NCBI RefSeq assembly: GCF_001984215.1
Contig: NZ_CP019420.1
Span: forward strand, 4,340,001-4,404,000
Source: Mycobacterium sp. MS1601
Lineage (GTDB): Bacteria; Actinomycetota; Actinomycetes; Mycobacteriales; Mycobacteriaceae
Direction of reading: 5' to 3'
Length of the DNA stretch: 64,000 nucleotides
Numbering within the stretch: position 1 is the first letter of the stretch; every line of letters begins with the position of its first letter. Of the stretch, positions 27,493-35,790 are shown piece by piece. The notes under the pieces were generated by a model. It saw only the letters and a program-made list of their open reading frames with translations, ran no database searches and had not been told where the DNA came from. The translations under genes and the position numbers were made by a program.

Positions 27493-28980
27493 ATGACCGC
27501 ACACGACACTTTCGCCGACGACCACACCTACGAGAAAAACCTCAGGTGGTGGGACGGCTTCACGATAAGCCTGTCGATACCCGCAGCCCTGTTCGTCAGC
27601 ATGGGATACGCCATCGGATTCATCGGCGCATGGACCGCCATCGTGCTGCTGGGCGTCGTCGCCGTGATCGCGTGTCTGCAGAACTTCATCTACTCCGAGA
27701 TGGCCAGCATGTTCTCGGACAAGGTGGGTGGAATCTCGATGTACGCCCACCAGGGTTGGCGCCGCCACTCCACCCTCGTGGGGCCGCTGGCAACCTACGG
27801 TTATTGGTTCGCCTGGTCGAGCTCACTGGCCATCTATGGCCTGCAGATCGGCAATCTGGTGCAGACCGAGTGGTTCCCGGACCAGACGTGGACTTTCTCG
27901 ACGGGGCTCACCGAGATCGGGCTTCCCCATGTGATCGCACTCGGCGTCCTCTTCCTCGGGTGGGCGCTCAACGTTCTGGGTATGCGGCCGGCGATGTGGA
28001 TCATGTACGCCACCGGCGTCCTGGTCCTGATCCCCATCGTGGTGTTCGCCGTGGCACCCCTGGTTTCCGGGCAGTGGTCGGTGGACAACCTGAACTGGGA
28101 TCTGGGAGCCAGCGGAGAGTCGGGTTGGCGCACCGCGATCGCCTGGATGTTCGTTTTGGCTTGGTCGGTCTACGGAATCGAAGCGGTTGCCTCCTTCGTG
28201 CCGGAGTTCCGGGACACTGTGCGCGACAGCCGAATTGCGCTGCGCCTGGCCGGCTTCTTCGTGATCGCGGTCTATATCCTGGTGCCCTTCGGCGTAGGCG
28301 GGCTGGTCGATCAAGCCGAGGTTGCCGAGAATCCGGTGACTTTCTACCTGGACCTGTTCGGCCGTATGTTCACCGGCGGCGACGTGGTGATGACCATCTG
28401 TCTGATCGCCGGCCTGATGCTGCTGATGGTGATGACCACCGCCGACGGCGGCCGGGTACTGCACGGCAGCGCCCGGGAGGGGCTGACCATCAAGCAGCTG
28501 GGGGAGTTGAACCGCTTCAAGGTGCCGGGCCGGGCAATGTCGCTGGACCTTGTGGTCAACGTCGTGCTCATTTTGTTCGTCGGAGAGGCACTGGCGGTGA
28601 TTGTCGCGGGCATCCTCGGATACCTGGTGTGCCATGTTCTCTCACTCACCGGCTTCCTGCACCTTCGCCGCGACGAACCGGATGCGCCGAGACCCATCAA
28701 GCTGGGTCGGCAATGGGTTTATGTCGCCGCGGTTCTGGTGGTGGTCGATTCCATCCTGGTGGTGGTGGGTGCGCTGAGCGCCTCCATCACCGGCTACGGA
28801 GGCACCAGGGAACTCGTCATCGGCGTGGTGGTGTTGTCGCTGTCGGTGGTGTTGTATGCCTACCGCCGCCTGGTGCAGGATCGCCAGCCCTGGGTCTGGC
28901 GTGATCCGCCCTCGGCCGTCGAGGCCGGCTTCGCCGGTGGAGCTGCGGACTCGGCGTCGACCCCGACGGGGCCGGCGTAA
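27493..28980 (+). CDS. APC superfamily amino acid/polyamine permease
   Basis: 495 residues from the ATG at 27493 (GGAGA six bases upstream). About twelve hydrophobic segments are visible, starting with FTISLSIPAALFVSMGYAIGF. The first conserved segment and the EAVASFVPEFRD motif in the middle (about residue 225) match APC transporters. It imports an amino acid, amine or related cation. Divergent from the AsnC gene and sharing its operator, it is the likely uptake system for whatever the Rieske/SDR/C45/deacetylase enzymes degrade. Confidence 0.9.
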   Translation: MTAHDTFADDHTYEKNLRWWDGFTISLSIPAALFVSMGYAIGFIGAWTAIVLLGVVAVIACLQNFIYSEMASMFSDKVGGISMYAHQGWRRHSTLVGPLATYGYWFAWSSSLAIYGLQIGNLVQTEWFPDQTWTFSTGLTEIGLPHVIALGVLFLGWALNVLGMRPAMWIMYATGVLVLIPIVVFAVAPLVSGQWSVDNLNWDLGASGESGWRTAIAWMFVLAWSVYGIEAVASFVPEFRDTVRDSRIALRLAGFFVIAVYILVPFGVGGLVDQAEVAENPVTFYLDLFGRMFTGGDVVMTICLIAGLMLLMVMTTADGGRVLHGSAREGLTIKQLGELNRFKVPGRAMSLDLVVNVVLILFVGEALAVIVAGILGYLVCHVLSLTGFLHLRRDEPDAPRPIKLGRQWVYVAAVLVVVDSILVVVGALSASITGYGGTRELVIGVVVLSLSVVLYAYRRLVQDRQPWVWRDPPSAVEAGFAGGAADSASTPTGPA

Positions 28981-29375
28981 CACCCACGCTGATTTTTAAC
29001 CGGTTACCGCTGTTATCGGTTGCAGCACAACGGTTCTCCCGGTCATCTGGTCAGCGCACCGGCTTGGTCGCGCCTGCTCCCCGCGCCGGCCTCCTACCCT
29101 CACAGAGGTGTCGGCCGGAGGAGATGCGGTGATGAGCCAGCGTGGTGGCCCTATCTGTCCGCGGTGATCGGCGCGGCGCTGATCACCCTCGGGGCGGTGC
29201 TGTTCAGCCCCGGAGACGCGCCCGCCCCGTGCGCCGCAGTGAGCGCACCGAGTTCGCTTCCGTGCCGGTAGAGCACGCCCGTCGCGAGGTCGATCACCCG
29301 CCGGGATGTGTCCCTGTTCTCCATCTCCACCGATGTCCGTGGGCACAGACATCGGCGCACCGTGATGCTGAGAAA
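28981..29375. other. Gene-poor stretch between permease and GAF gene
   Basis: No confident gene. On the plus strand an open frame ending at 29271 contains a membrane-like stretch (YLSAVIGAALITLGAVLF) but has only a distant TTG as start. A GTG at 29107 with TACCCT seven bases upstream opens a 19-codon frame only. On the minus strand a segment near 29310 (RRVIDLATGVLYRHGSE) faintly recalls the start of an ANTAR domain. None is good enough to annotate as a gene. Confidence 0.4.
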
Positions 29376-29873
29376 TCAGCCGCCCAGTGCCGAATCATCC
29401 TCGCGCAGCGCACGTTCGACGTCGTCGCGCAGGGCCTCCAGCGCCGCCACCTCGTCATCGCGGTACTCACGTGCCGCGTCGTCGAGCACACAGACCGTAC
29501 CGACCACTCCGCCGCTCGGGTCGTGTACGGCAAGTCCGAGGTAGTTGTGCAGACCGAACTCCACCTCGTCCTCGTTCCCGGCGAACGTCGCGTCGTCGCG
29601 GGAGTCCTTCACGAACAACGGCGCATCGGTGTTCACCACGCGCTCGCAGTAGAGCGGCACCCGCTCGGTGTCGCCGGCCTTCTGGCCTGCCGCACCGACG
29701 GTGTAGTGCTTCGACGCCTCACCTGCGGTGGCGGCCACCACCATCGAATCGGGTTGCGAACGCATCACCAGAACGGACTTCACCCCGAGTTTCGCGACAA
29801 TGGCGTCCAGCTCCGCGGACAGGCCGCGCAGTCCGGGAGTGGTGTCGGTGGCTGGTGTCGGTTCGTCGCCCAT
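29376..29873 (-). CDS. GAF domain protein
   Basis: 165 residues from the ATG at 29873; GTG at 29921 and ATG at 29900 are possible longer starts, with no decisive ribosome site. A single GAF domain covers most of it: LPLYC-type region RVPLYCERVVNTDAPLFVKDSR, GLHNYLGLAVHDPSGGVVGTVCVLDD, and a helical C-terminus. GAF domains bind small ligands or act as redox/phytochrome-like sensors. No kinase, cyclase or complete ANTAR output domain is attached, so its signalling partner is unknown. Confidence 0.85.
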   Translation of the reverse strand: MGDEPTPATDTTPGLRGLSAELDAIVAKLGVKSVLVMRSQPDSMVVAATAGEASKHYTVGAAGQKAGDTERVPLYCERVVNTDAPLFVKDSRDDATFAGNEDEVEFGLHNYLGLAVHDPSGGVVGTVCVLDDAAREYRDDEVAALEALRDDVERALREDDSALGG

Positions 29874-29912
29874 GCGTCGATCGTGCTGCCTGCCAACCAT
29901 CCTTGCAAGAGA

Positions 29913-29954
29913 TGAATTCACGACGAGCGCAGCCGCGCGCTCGACGTGAATTCA
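29913..29954. terminator. 18-bp near-perfect inverted repeat at the end of the trehalase gene
   Basis: TGAATTCACGACGAGCGC, a six-base spacer, and its complement with one mismatch. The right arm includes the trehalase TGA. It lies where minus-strand transcription from the trehalase would end, before the GAF gene. There is no T run. Confidence 0.6.
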
Positions 29955-31967
29955 CATGGGAGCGTTGGCCGGCTGGAACACCCCGGAGCTGTCGGCCTCT
30001 TCCTCGGCGCGGATCACGTGCACCACGGCGTTGATCAGCGCCAGGTGGGTGAACGCCTGCGGGAAGTTGCCCAGATGCCTGCCGGTGCGCGGCTCGATCT
30101 CCTCGGCGTACAGGTGCAACGGGCTGGCGAAGCTCAGCAGACGCTCGCACAGATGCCGGGCGCGGTGGATCTCGCCGATCTCGACCAGCGCGGACACCAG
30201 CCAGAACGAGCAGATGGTGAAGGTGCCCTCCTCGCCGGAGAGACCGTCGTCGGTCTCCTCGACCCGGTAACGCAACACCAGCCCGTCCTCGGTCAGCTCG
30301 TCGGCGATGGCCAGCACGGTCGCCCGGATCCGTGGGTCGTCCGGCGGCAGGAACCGGGTCAGCACCGCCAGCAGCAGGGAGGCGTCCAGCGCGTCGTCGC
30401 CGTAACGCTGGGTCAGCACCCCGCGCGAGTCGACACCATGTTCGAGAATGTCAGCTTTGATCTCCTCGGCGACGACCCGCCACTGCTGGGCGTAGGACTT
30501 CTCACCTTCCAGATCGGCGAGCTTGGAGCCACGGTCCAGCGCCACCCAGCACATGATCTTGCTGGAGGTGAAGTGCTGGGGTTCGCCGCGCACCTCCCAG
30601 ATGCCGCGATCGGGTTCCTTCCAATGCTTGATGGCCTCTTCGACCTGCTCCTTGAGCACCGGCCACAAGGTCTCGGGGATTTGCTCACGGGACTTGGTGT
30701 GCAGGTACACCGAATCGAGCATGGTGCCCCAGATGTCGTGCTGCATCTGGCTGTAGGCGCCGTTGCCGATGCGCACCGGGCGGGAATTGTCGTAGCCGGA
30801 CAAGTGATTCAGTTCGGCTTCTTCGAGGCTGCGTTCACCGCCCACGCCGTACATCACCTGCAGCGGATGACGCTCCCCGTTGTTGGCTCCGGAGACGTCG
30901 GCGATGAAGGCGAAGAAGTCGTCGGCCTCGCGGTCCAGCCCCAGGGTGTACAGCCCCCACAACGCGAACGTGGAGTCACGCACCCACGCGTAGCGGTAAT
31001 CCCAGTTGCGCTCACCCTGGGGGGTCTCCGGCAGCGAGGTGGTGCTGGCCGCCAGCAACGCACCCGTCGGCGAGTATGTCAGCCCCTTCAATGTCAGCGC
31101 GCTGCGCTGCAGATAGGACCGCCACGGGTGATCGGGGAAATCGCCGATGTTGATCCATTGACGCCAGCACTCGCTGGTCTTCCACATCTTGTCGGCGGCC
31201 TCTTCGTAGGTCTGCGGCGCCGGATGGCCGGACCAACTGAGTGCGACGAAGACGTTGTCGCCTTCGGTCAGGCGGGTCCTGGCCCGGGCCTCGTGTCCCT
31301 CCAACCCGAGACGCAGGTTGGTGGTGAGCCGCAGCGTGGGGTGGGCGTCAGGGTTGCGGCTGGCCCTGGCAATGGCCTCACCGTAGGCCGGGCCGGAGTA
31401 CTCCCACTTGGCTGGGATGCGGTGGTAGTCGAACGACGGTTCGCAGTTCATCACCAGTTCGACGGTGCCGCTGACACAACGCACCGTCCGCAGCAGGATG
31501 TGCTCGGCATCCCAGTCCATCGGGGTGCGGCGATGGGTGCGTGAGCGCCGCTCCAGATCGTGCCACGGGCCCATCACCAGTGCTTCACGCACGATCACCC
31601 ACCCGGTGTGGGTTTGCCAGGTGGTCTCCAGAATCAGGCTGCCCGGCAGGTAACGCCGCGCCGCGGGCACCGACACCCCGTACGGGCCCAGCCGGAAATG
31701 CCCTGCCCCGCGGTCGAGGATGGCGCCGAAAACGCTGGGGGAGTCCGGCCGCGGGACACACAGCCATTCGATCGACCCGGCCGACGACACCAGGCAGGTG
31801 GTCTCACAGTCGGACAGGAACCCGTAGTCGGCGATCGGCGGGAACGGGTTGCGCAACAGCCCCGCCGGCGCATAGGGCACCGGGGCGGTCACGGTGAACG
31901 GAGCAGGGTCGACCTGTGGTCGCTCGCTGCCCGCTGCGCTGTCGCCGGTCTCGATGTCGAGGGTCAT
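29952..31967 (-). CDS. Glycoside hydrolase family 15 trehalase
   Basis: 671 residues from the ATG at 31967; two ATGs a few codons upstream are alternatives. An N-terminal beta domain (about 1-270; GAGHFRLGPYGVSV, QTHTGWVIVREAL) precedes the alpha/alpha6 barrel with the GH15 catalytic region NWDYRYAWVRDSTF (near residue 330) and the second acidic region GIWEVRGEPQHFTSSKIMCWVALDRG. The QAFTHLALINA ending is typical. Mycobacterial members of this family at this locus (Rv2402) hydrolyse trehalose to glucose, unlike fungal glucoamylases. Probably cytoplasmic: no signal peptide. Confidence 0.88.
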   Translation of the reverse strand: MTLDIETGDSAAGSERPQVDPAPFTVTAPVPYAPAGLLRNPFPPIADYGFLSDCETTCLVSSAGSIEWLCVPRPDSPSVFGAILDRGAGHFRLGPYGVSVPAARRYLPGSLILETTWQTHTGWVIVREALVMGPWHDLERRSRTHRRTPMDWDAEHILLRTVRCVSGTVELVMNCEPSFDYHRIPAKWEYSGPAYGEAIARASRNPDAHPTLRLTTNLRLGLEGHEARARTRLTEGDNVFVALSWSGHPAPQTYEEAADKMWKTSECWRQWINIGDFPDHPWRSYLQRSALTLKGLTYSPTGALLAASTTSLPETPQGERNWDYRYAWVRDSTFALWGLYTLGLDREADDFFAFIADVSGANNGERHPLQVMYGVGGERSLEEAELNHLSGYDNSRPVRIGNGAYSQMQHDIWGTMLDSVYLHTKSREQIPETLWPVLKEQVEEAIKHWKEPDRGIWEVRGEPQHFTSSKIMCWVALDRGSKLADLEGEKSYAQQWRVVAEEIKADILEHGVDSRGVLTQRYGDDALDASLLLAVLTRFLPPDDPRIRATVLAIADELTEDGLVLRYRVEETDDGLSGEEGTFTICSFWLVSALVEIGEIHRARHLCERLLSFASPLHLYAEEIEPRTGRHLGNFPQAFTHLALINAVVHVIRAEEEADSSGVFQPANAPM

Positions 31968-32024
31968 GCCGCCCATCATCGGTTGCCGACGCCGTGCACG
32001 TCTACTTGGGGACACGGCGATTCC

Positions 32025-33272
32025 TCAGCGGCGCGCGAAGTCGGGTGCGTGCTCGGGCAGCGGGCCGATGGCCACCCCGTAGGCGGCGATCCGCGGCAGC
32101 ACCGGAAAGCGGTTGGCCAGACGCAGGACCAGTGGTGGGTCGCCGACGGCCGCGGCGGTGGTGGGGGGCCCGCTGAACGCGACGGCGATCACGTTGTCGT
32201 GGACAAAACGCTGCACCCGTTGGATCAGCGCCGCGGGCAGCCAGCGCCGTGCCTGCACCATCGCCAGATCCCGGTTGGACAGCAGCCCGGAACGCAGAGG
32301 TCGCGCCAGGATGCGGGCGGCCGCCACCGCGTCGGCGACGGCCAGGTTGATGCCGACACCGCCGACGGGAGACATGGCGTGTGCGGCGTCGCCCAGGAAC
32401 AAGATGCCGTCGGCATACCACTTGTGCAGCCGATTCAGTTGAACGTCAAGCAGTTTCACGTCATCGAAGGATTGCAGCTGATCCACTCGGTCAGCCAGCC
32501 ACGGCACCAGCGCGCTGATCCTCTCGCGCAGCGACTCGATACCCTCGGCGCGCAGTTGCGCGTCCGAACCCTTCCTGATCAGGTAGGCCACCTGGAAATA
32601 GTCGCCACGGTCGATCAACGCCACCGCCTGGCCGCTTTCGAACCGCCCGTTGAGACCGTGCGGGTCCGCCTCGAACCGCGGTAACCGGAACCACCACACG
32701 TCCATCGGGGCCCCGAAACTGCGGGGCCGCAGACCGCAGGCGGTGCGCAAGGTGGAGGCCCTGCCATCACAGGCCACCGTCAACGCGGCACGCATCTGGT
32801 GCTCGTGGCCGTCGGCGTCGCGGAAGCGCACCCCCGCCACACGGCCGTTCTCGTAGCGGGGACCCAGCACTTCGGTGCTGCGCAGCAACCGGAAGCTCGG
32901 TTCCTGCTCTGCGGCTCCTGCCAGCATCTCCAGGAAATCCCACTGCGGCACCAGCGCGATGTGCTTGTGGTTGCCGGGCAGGTGCCGCAGGTCCATCCTC
33001 AGGATGTTGCCGCGCACATTGAGGGCGATCTCGTCGATCATGCGGTGCGGCACGGCGGCAAACGTCGATGCCAGTCCGAGTTCGTCGAGCAGGCGCAAAG
33101 TGCTGGCATGCACCGTGTCGCCGCGGAAGTCGCGCAGGAAATCGGCGTGCTTTTCCATCACCGTGACCTCGATGCCGGCGCGGGCCAGCAGCAGGCCCAG
33201 CATCACCCCGGCCGGACCCCCGCCGGCGACCAGGCAGGTGGTGTATTCCAGAGCGCTTTCGGCCGCGGCCAT
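32025..33272 (-). CDS. FAD-dependent monooxygenase, PHBH fold
   Basis: 415 residues. The dinucleotide motif VAGGGPAGVMLGLLLARAG is at residues 15-33, the DG motif is VACDGRASTLR near 185, and the second FAD motif LFLGDAAHAMSPVGGVGINLA near 300. This is the flavoprotein aromatic hydroxylase/UbiH-type family, which uses NAD(P)H and O2. Substrate unknown. It is transcribed towards the trehalase gene, 57 bases apart, and is divergent from the small membrane genes. Confidence 0.9.
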   Translation of the reverse strand: MAAAESALEYTTCLVAGGGPAGVMLGLLLARAGIEVTVMEKHADFLRDFRGDTVHASTLRLLDELGLASTFAAVPHRMIDEIALNVRGNILRMDLRHLPGNHKHIALVPQWDFLEMLAGAAEQEPSFRLLRSTEVLGPRYENGRVAGVRFRDADGHEHQMRAALTVACDGRASTLRTACGLRPRSFGAPMDVWWFRLPRFEADPHGLNGRFESGQAVALIDRGDYFQVAYLIRKGSDAQLRAEGIESLRERISALVPWLADRVDQLQSFDDVKLLDVQLNRLHKWYADGILFLGDAAHAMSPVGGVGINLAVADAVAAARILARPLRSGLLSNRDLAMVQARRWLPAALIQRVQRFVHDNVIAVAFSGPPTTAAAVGDPPLVLRLANRFPVLPRIAAYGVAIGPLPEHAPDFARR

Positions 33273-33315
33273 CTTCAGATCGTAGGGTGGTGGTCGTGGA
33301 CGGACGGTCGCTTTG

Positions 33316-33510
33316 ATGCACGGACTGCTGAGCTGGTGGGACGGTGTCGAACTGTGGCTGTCCGGGCTGGGCTTCGTACTGCAGACCGTGGTGGTGATGC
33401 CGGTGGTGCTGCTGCTGGCCTACGCCATCGCGGTCCTGCTGGACGCTCTGCTGGGCAATGGAGTTCGATTGCTGCATCGGCTACGCAGCGGACAGGACGG
33501 TGACCGGTGA
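33316..33510 (+). CDS. Small single-span membrane protein
   Basis: 64 residues from ATG 33316 (a TTG lies just before). An amphipathic start (HGLLSWWDGVELWLSGLGF) is followed by a hydrophobic span (TVVVMPVVLLLAYAIAVLLDALL) and a basic tail. Its position just before the sulfate transport genes matches the small membrane protein Rv2401A as I recall it. Function unknown. It overlaps the next tiny gene by four bases. Confidence 0.7.
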   Translation: MHGLLSWWDGVELWLSGLGFVLQTVVVMPVVLLLAYAIAVLLDALLGNGVRLLHRLRSGQDGDR

Positions 33511-33593
33511 ACGGCATGCCGCGCTCACGGGTGACGTTGATCCTGGTGCTTCTGGTGGTTCTTGTCGTCGTCATGTGGCTGGTCACCCGCTAG
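33507..33593 (+). CDS. 28-residue membrane peptide
   Basis: GTG at 33507 overlaps the stop of the preceding small gene (GTGA). The product has a basic start (NGMPRSR), then an almost pure Val/Leu/Ile/Met helix of about 17 residues, and ends in TR. It is too short for most gene callers. The coupling and clean hydrophobic span support a real peptide that may pair with its 64-residue neighbour. Confidence 0.55.
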   Translation: MNGMPRSRVTLILVLLVVLVVVMWLVTR

Positions 33594-33661
33594 CGCGGGC
33601 CGGGTTGGCAGTTCAATCAGCCGGAACCGTTGCCCACGCTGGTGGTCACGACACACTCTGC

Positions 33662-33667
33662 TACTCT
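33662..33667 (+). promoter_or_regulatory. Predicted -10 of a leaderless polycysteine leader
   Basis: TACTCT matches TANNNT and ends eight bases before the ATG at 33676, the spacing expected for a transcript that begins at that ATG. Confidence 0.6.
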
Positions 33668-33675
33668 TCCGGACC

Positions 33676-33768
33676 ATGCGTACGGCGTCCGGCAACAGGG
33701 GTGGCCATGTCCTGGCCCTCATTGCCGTGGGTTTCTGTGCCGTCGCAGATGTCTGTTGTTGTCGCTGA
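33676..33768 (+). CDS. Cysteine-rich leader peptide of the sulfate transport operon
   Basis: 30 codons, ATG start at the predicted transcription start. The peptide ends ADVCCCR, with another Cys at residue 21. The stop lies 136 bases before subI. Polycysteine-encoding leaderless short ORFs upstream of sulfur genes have been described in mycobacteria as cysteine-responsive attenuators: when Cys-tRNA is scarce the ribosome stalls at the Cys codons and downstream translation or transcription is released. Position, leaderless promoter and terminal Cys triplet fit that model. Confidence 0.8.
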   Translation: MRTASGNRGGHVLALIAVGFCAVADVCCCR

Positions 33769-33904
33769 CTCCACGCCCGTGCGCGGTTCGGTGTCGGTGG
33801 CGGCTATGGCTCTGGGTGGTCTAGCCGGATTCTGAACAAAACGCCTTCCGTTGCGACGGGTTTTCCACATCCCGGCACTCGTCCACCCACGAAAGGCACA
33901 CCAC

Positions 33905-34942
33905 ATGTCCTGGAGCAATACCCGACGAACCTGGCAGACCGCCGCGGCGCTGGCCCTGACCGCCTCCGTGGTGGCGGCCTGTGGTGGCGGCGCGAGTGAC
34001 GTCGTGGGTGAGGAAGGCGGCGCCTCGGACGCGGAGACCACCCTGACGCTGGTGGCCTACGCCGTTCCGGAACCAGGCTGGAGCAAGATCATCCCGGCCT
34101 TCGCCGCGACCGAAGAGGGCAAGGGCATCGCGGTCACCACCTCCTACGGCGCCTCCGGCGACCAGTCCCGCGCCGTGGTCGACGGCAAGCCGGCCGACAT
34201 CGTGAACTTCTCGGTGGAACCCGACGTCACCCGCCTGGTCAAGGCGGACAAGGTGTCGGCGGACTGGAACACCGACGCCACCAAGGGCCTGCCGTTCGGC
34301 TCGGTGGTGTCGCTGGTGGTCCGGGAAGGCAATCCCAAGAACATCCGCGACTGGGATGACCTGCTGCAACCCGGACTCGAGGTCGTCACCCCCAGCCCGC
34401 TGAGCTCCGGCTCGGCCAAGTGGAACCTGCTGGCGCCGTACGCCGCCAAGAGCAACGGCGGCCAGAACCCCGAGGCGGGTATCGACTTCGTGAACAAGCT
34501 GGTGACCGAGCACGTCAAGACCCGCCCAGGTTCGGGACGTGAGGCCACCGATGTGTTCCTGCAGGGCACCGGTGACGTGTTGCTCAGTTACGAGAACGAG
34601 GCCATCTACGTCGAGCGCCAAGGCAAGCCCGTCGAGCATGTGAACCCTCCGCAGACCTTCAAGATCGAGAATCCGGTGGCGGTGGTCTCGACCAGTGCCC
34701 ATCTGCAGCAGGCCAACGCACTGAAGAACTTCCTCTACACCCCCGACGGGCAGAAGATCTGGGCCGAAGCTGGATTCCGTCCCGTCGATCCGGCCGTCGC
34801 CGAGCAGTTCGCGGCCGACTTCCCGGAGCCGGAGAAGCTGTGGACCATCGCCGATCTCGGCGGCTGGGGTGAGGTGGATCCCGCGCTGTTCGACAAGGAC
34901 AACGGCACCATCACCAAGATCTACAAGCAGGCCACTGGATGA
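33905..34942 (+). CDS. subI: Sulfate-binding lipoprotein of the sulfate ABC importer
   Basis: 345 residues from the ATG at 33905 (GAAAGG upstream). The signal peptide ends in the lipobox VAAC (Cys23), so the protein is a membrane-anchored solute receptor. The sulfate/thiosulfate-binding family motifs VAYAVPEPGW, TTSYGASGDQSRAV and the NPLAVV-like NPVAVVSTS segment are present. It delivers sulfate to CysT-CysW-CysA. The operon is closed by ATGA overlaps. Presumably induced by sulfur or cysteine limitation through the upstream Cys-rich leader. Equivalent to Rv2400c. Confidence 0.95.
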   Translation: MSWSNTRRTWQTAAALALTASVVAACGGGASDVVGEEGGASDAETTLTLVAYAVPEPGWSKIIPAFAATEEGKGIAVTTSYGASGDQSRAVVDGKPADIVNFSVEPDVTRLVKADKVSADWNTDATKGLPFGSVVSLVVREGNPKNIRDWDDLLQPGLEVVTPSPLSSGSAKWNLLAPYAAKSNGGQNPEAGIDFVNKLVTEHVKTRPGSGREATDVFLQGTGDVLLSYENEAIYVERQGKPVEHVNPPQTFKIENPVAVVSTSAHLQQANALKNFLYTPDGQKIWAEAGFRPVDPAVAEQFAADFPEPEKLWTIADLGGWGEVDPALFDKDNGTITKIYKQATG

Positions 34943-35790
34943 CGCAGAGTGCCGCCACCGACGCCCGGCCCGAACCCAGTTCGGGCCGGGCGTTCGGCCG
35001 CCAGGGCAGTACGTCACTGCGGGTCGGAGCGGCCACGCTGTGGCTGTCGGTGATCGTGTTGCTGCCGCTGGCTGCCATCCTCTGGCAGTCCGCCAAGGGT
35101 GGGTGGACGGCGTTCTGGGACGCGATCACCTCGCCATCGGCGATGCGGTCCTTCGAGGTGACGTTGACAGTCTCTATCGGGGTGACGTTGATCAACGGGG
35201 TGTTCGGACTGCTGGTGGCGTGGGTGCTGACGCGTGACGATTTCCCGGGAAAGCGCCTTGTCGACGCGGTGATCGACCTGCCGTTCGCGCTGCCTACCAT
35301 CGTGGCCAGCCTGGTGATGCTGGCTCTGTACGGGCCCAACAGTCCGGTGGATCTGCATCTGCAGCACACCAAATGGGGTATCGGCATTGCACTGCTGTTT
35401 GTCACGCTGCCGTTCGTGGTGCGCTCGGTGCAACCGGTGTTGCTCGAACTCGACCGGGAGGTCGAAGAGGCCGCGGCGTCGTTGGGCGCCAACAATTTCA
35501 CGATTCTGACCAAGGTCATCTTGCCGGCATTGCTGCCGTCGCTGTTGTCGGGTGCCGGGCTGGCGTTTTCGCGGGCCATCGGCGAATTCGGCTCCGTTGT
35601 GTTGATCGGCGGCGCCGTTCCCGGTGAGACCGAGGTGTCATCGCAGTGGATCCGCACCCTGATCGAGAACGACGACCGCACCGGTGCGGCCGCCATCTCC
35701 ATCGTGCTGCTTGCCATTTCGTTCGTGGTGCTGTTTGTGCTGCGTGCTGTCGGCTCGCGGGCCGCGCGCCGGGAGGAGCAGGCGCGATGA
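34939..35790 (+). CDS. cysT: Sulfate ABC transporter permease CysT
   Basis: 283 residues, ATGA overlap with subI. Six hydrophobic segments and the permease EAA loop (EEAAASLGANNFTILTKVILPALLP, split across the loop) near residue 175. The IGEFGSVVLIGGAVPGETEVSS segment is specific to the CysT/CysW family. It forms the channel with CysW. Confidence 0.95.
   Translation: MTQSAATDARPEPSSGRAFGRQGSTSLRVGAATLWLSVIVLLPLAAILWQSAKGGWTAFWDAITSPSAMRSFEVTLTVSIGVTLINGVFGLLVAWVLTRDDFPGKRLVDAVIDLPFALPTIVASLVMLALYGPNSPVDLHLQHTKWGIGIALLFVTLPFVVRSVQPVLLELDREVEEAAASLGANNFTILTKVILPALLPSLLSGAGLAFSRAIGEFGSVVLIGGAVPGETEVSSQWIRTLIENDDRTGAAAISIVLLAISFVVLFVLRAVGSRAARREEQAR

Noticed and set aside
29020..29271. 83-codon plus-strand ORF with a membrane-like stretch
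   Set aside because: The only start is a distant TTG, the N-terminal half looks non-coding, and no partner or motif supports it.
29151..29360. Possible ANTAR domain remnant after the GAF gene
   Set aside because: RRVIDLATGVLYRHGSE resembles the start of ANTAR, but the rest lacks the conserved helices and the frame is short; likely chance or a decayed relic.
29946..31544. 532-residue plus-strand open frame opposite the trehalase
   Set aside because: Shadow of the GH15 gene; no recognisable family and no ribosome site.
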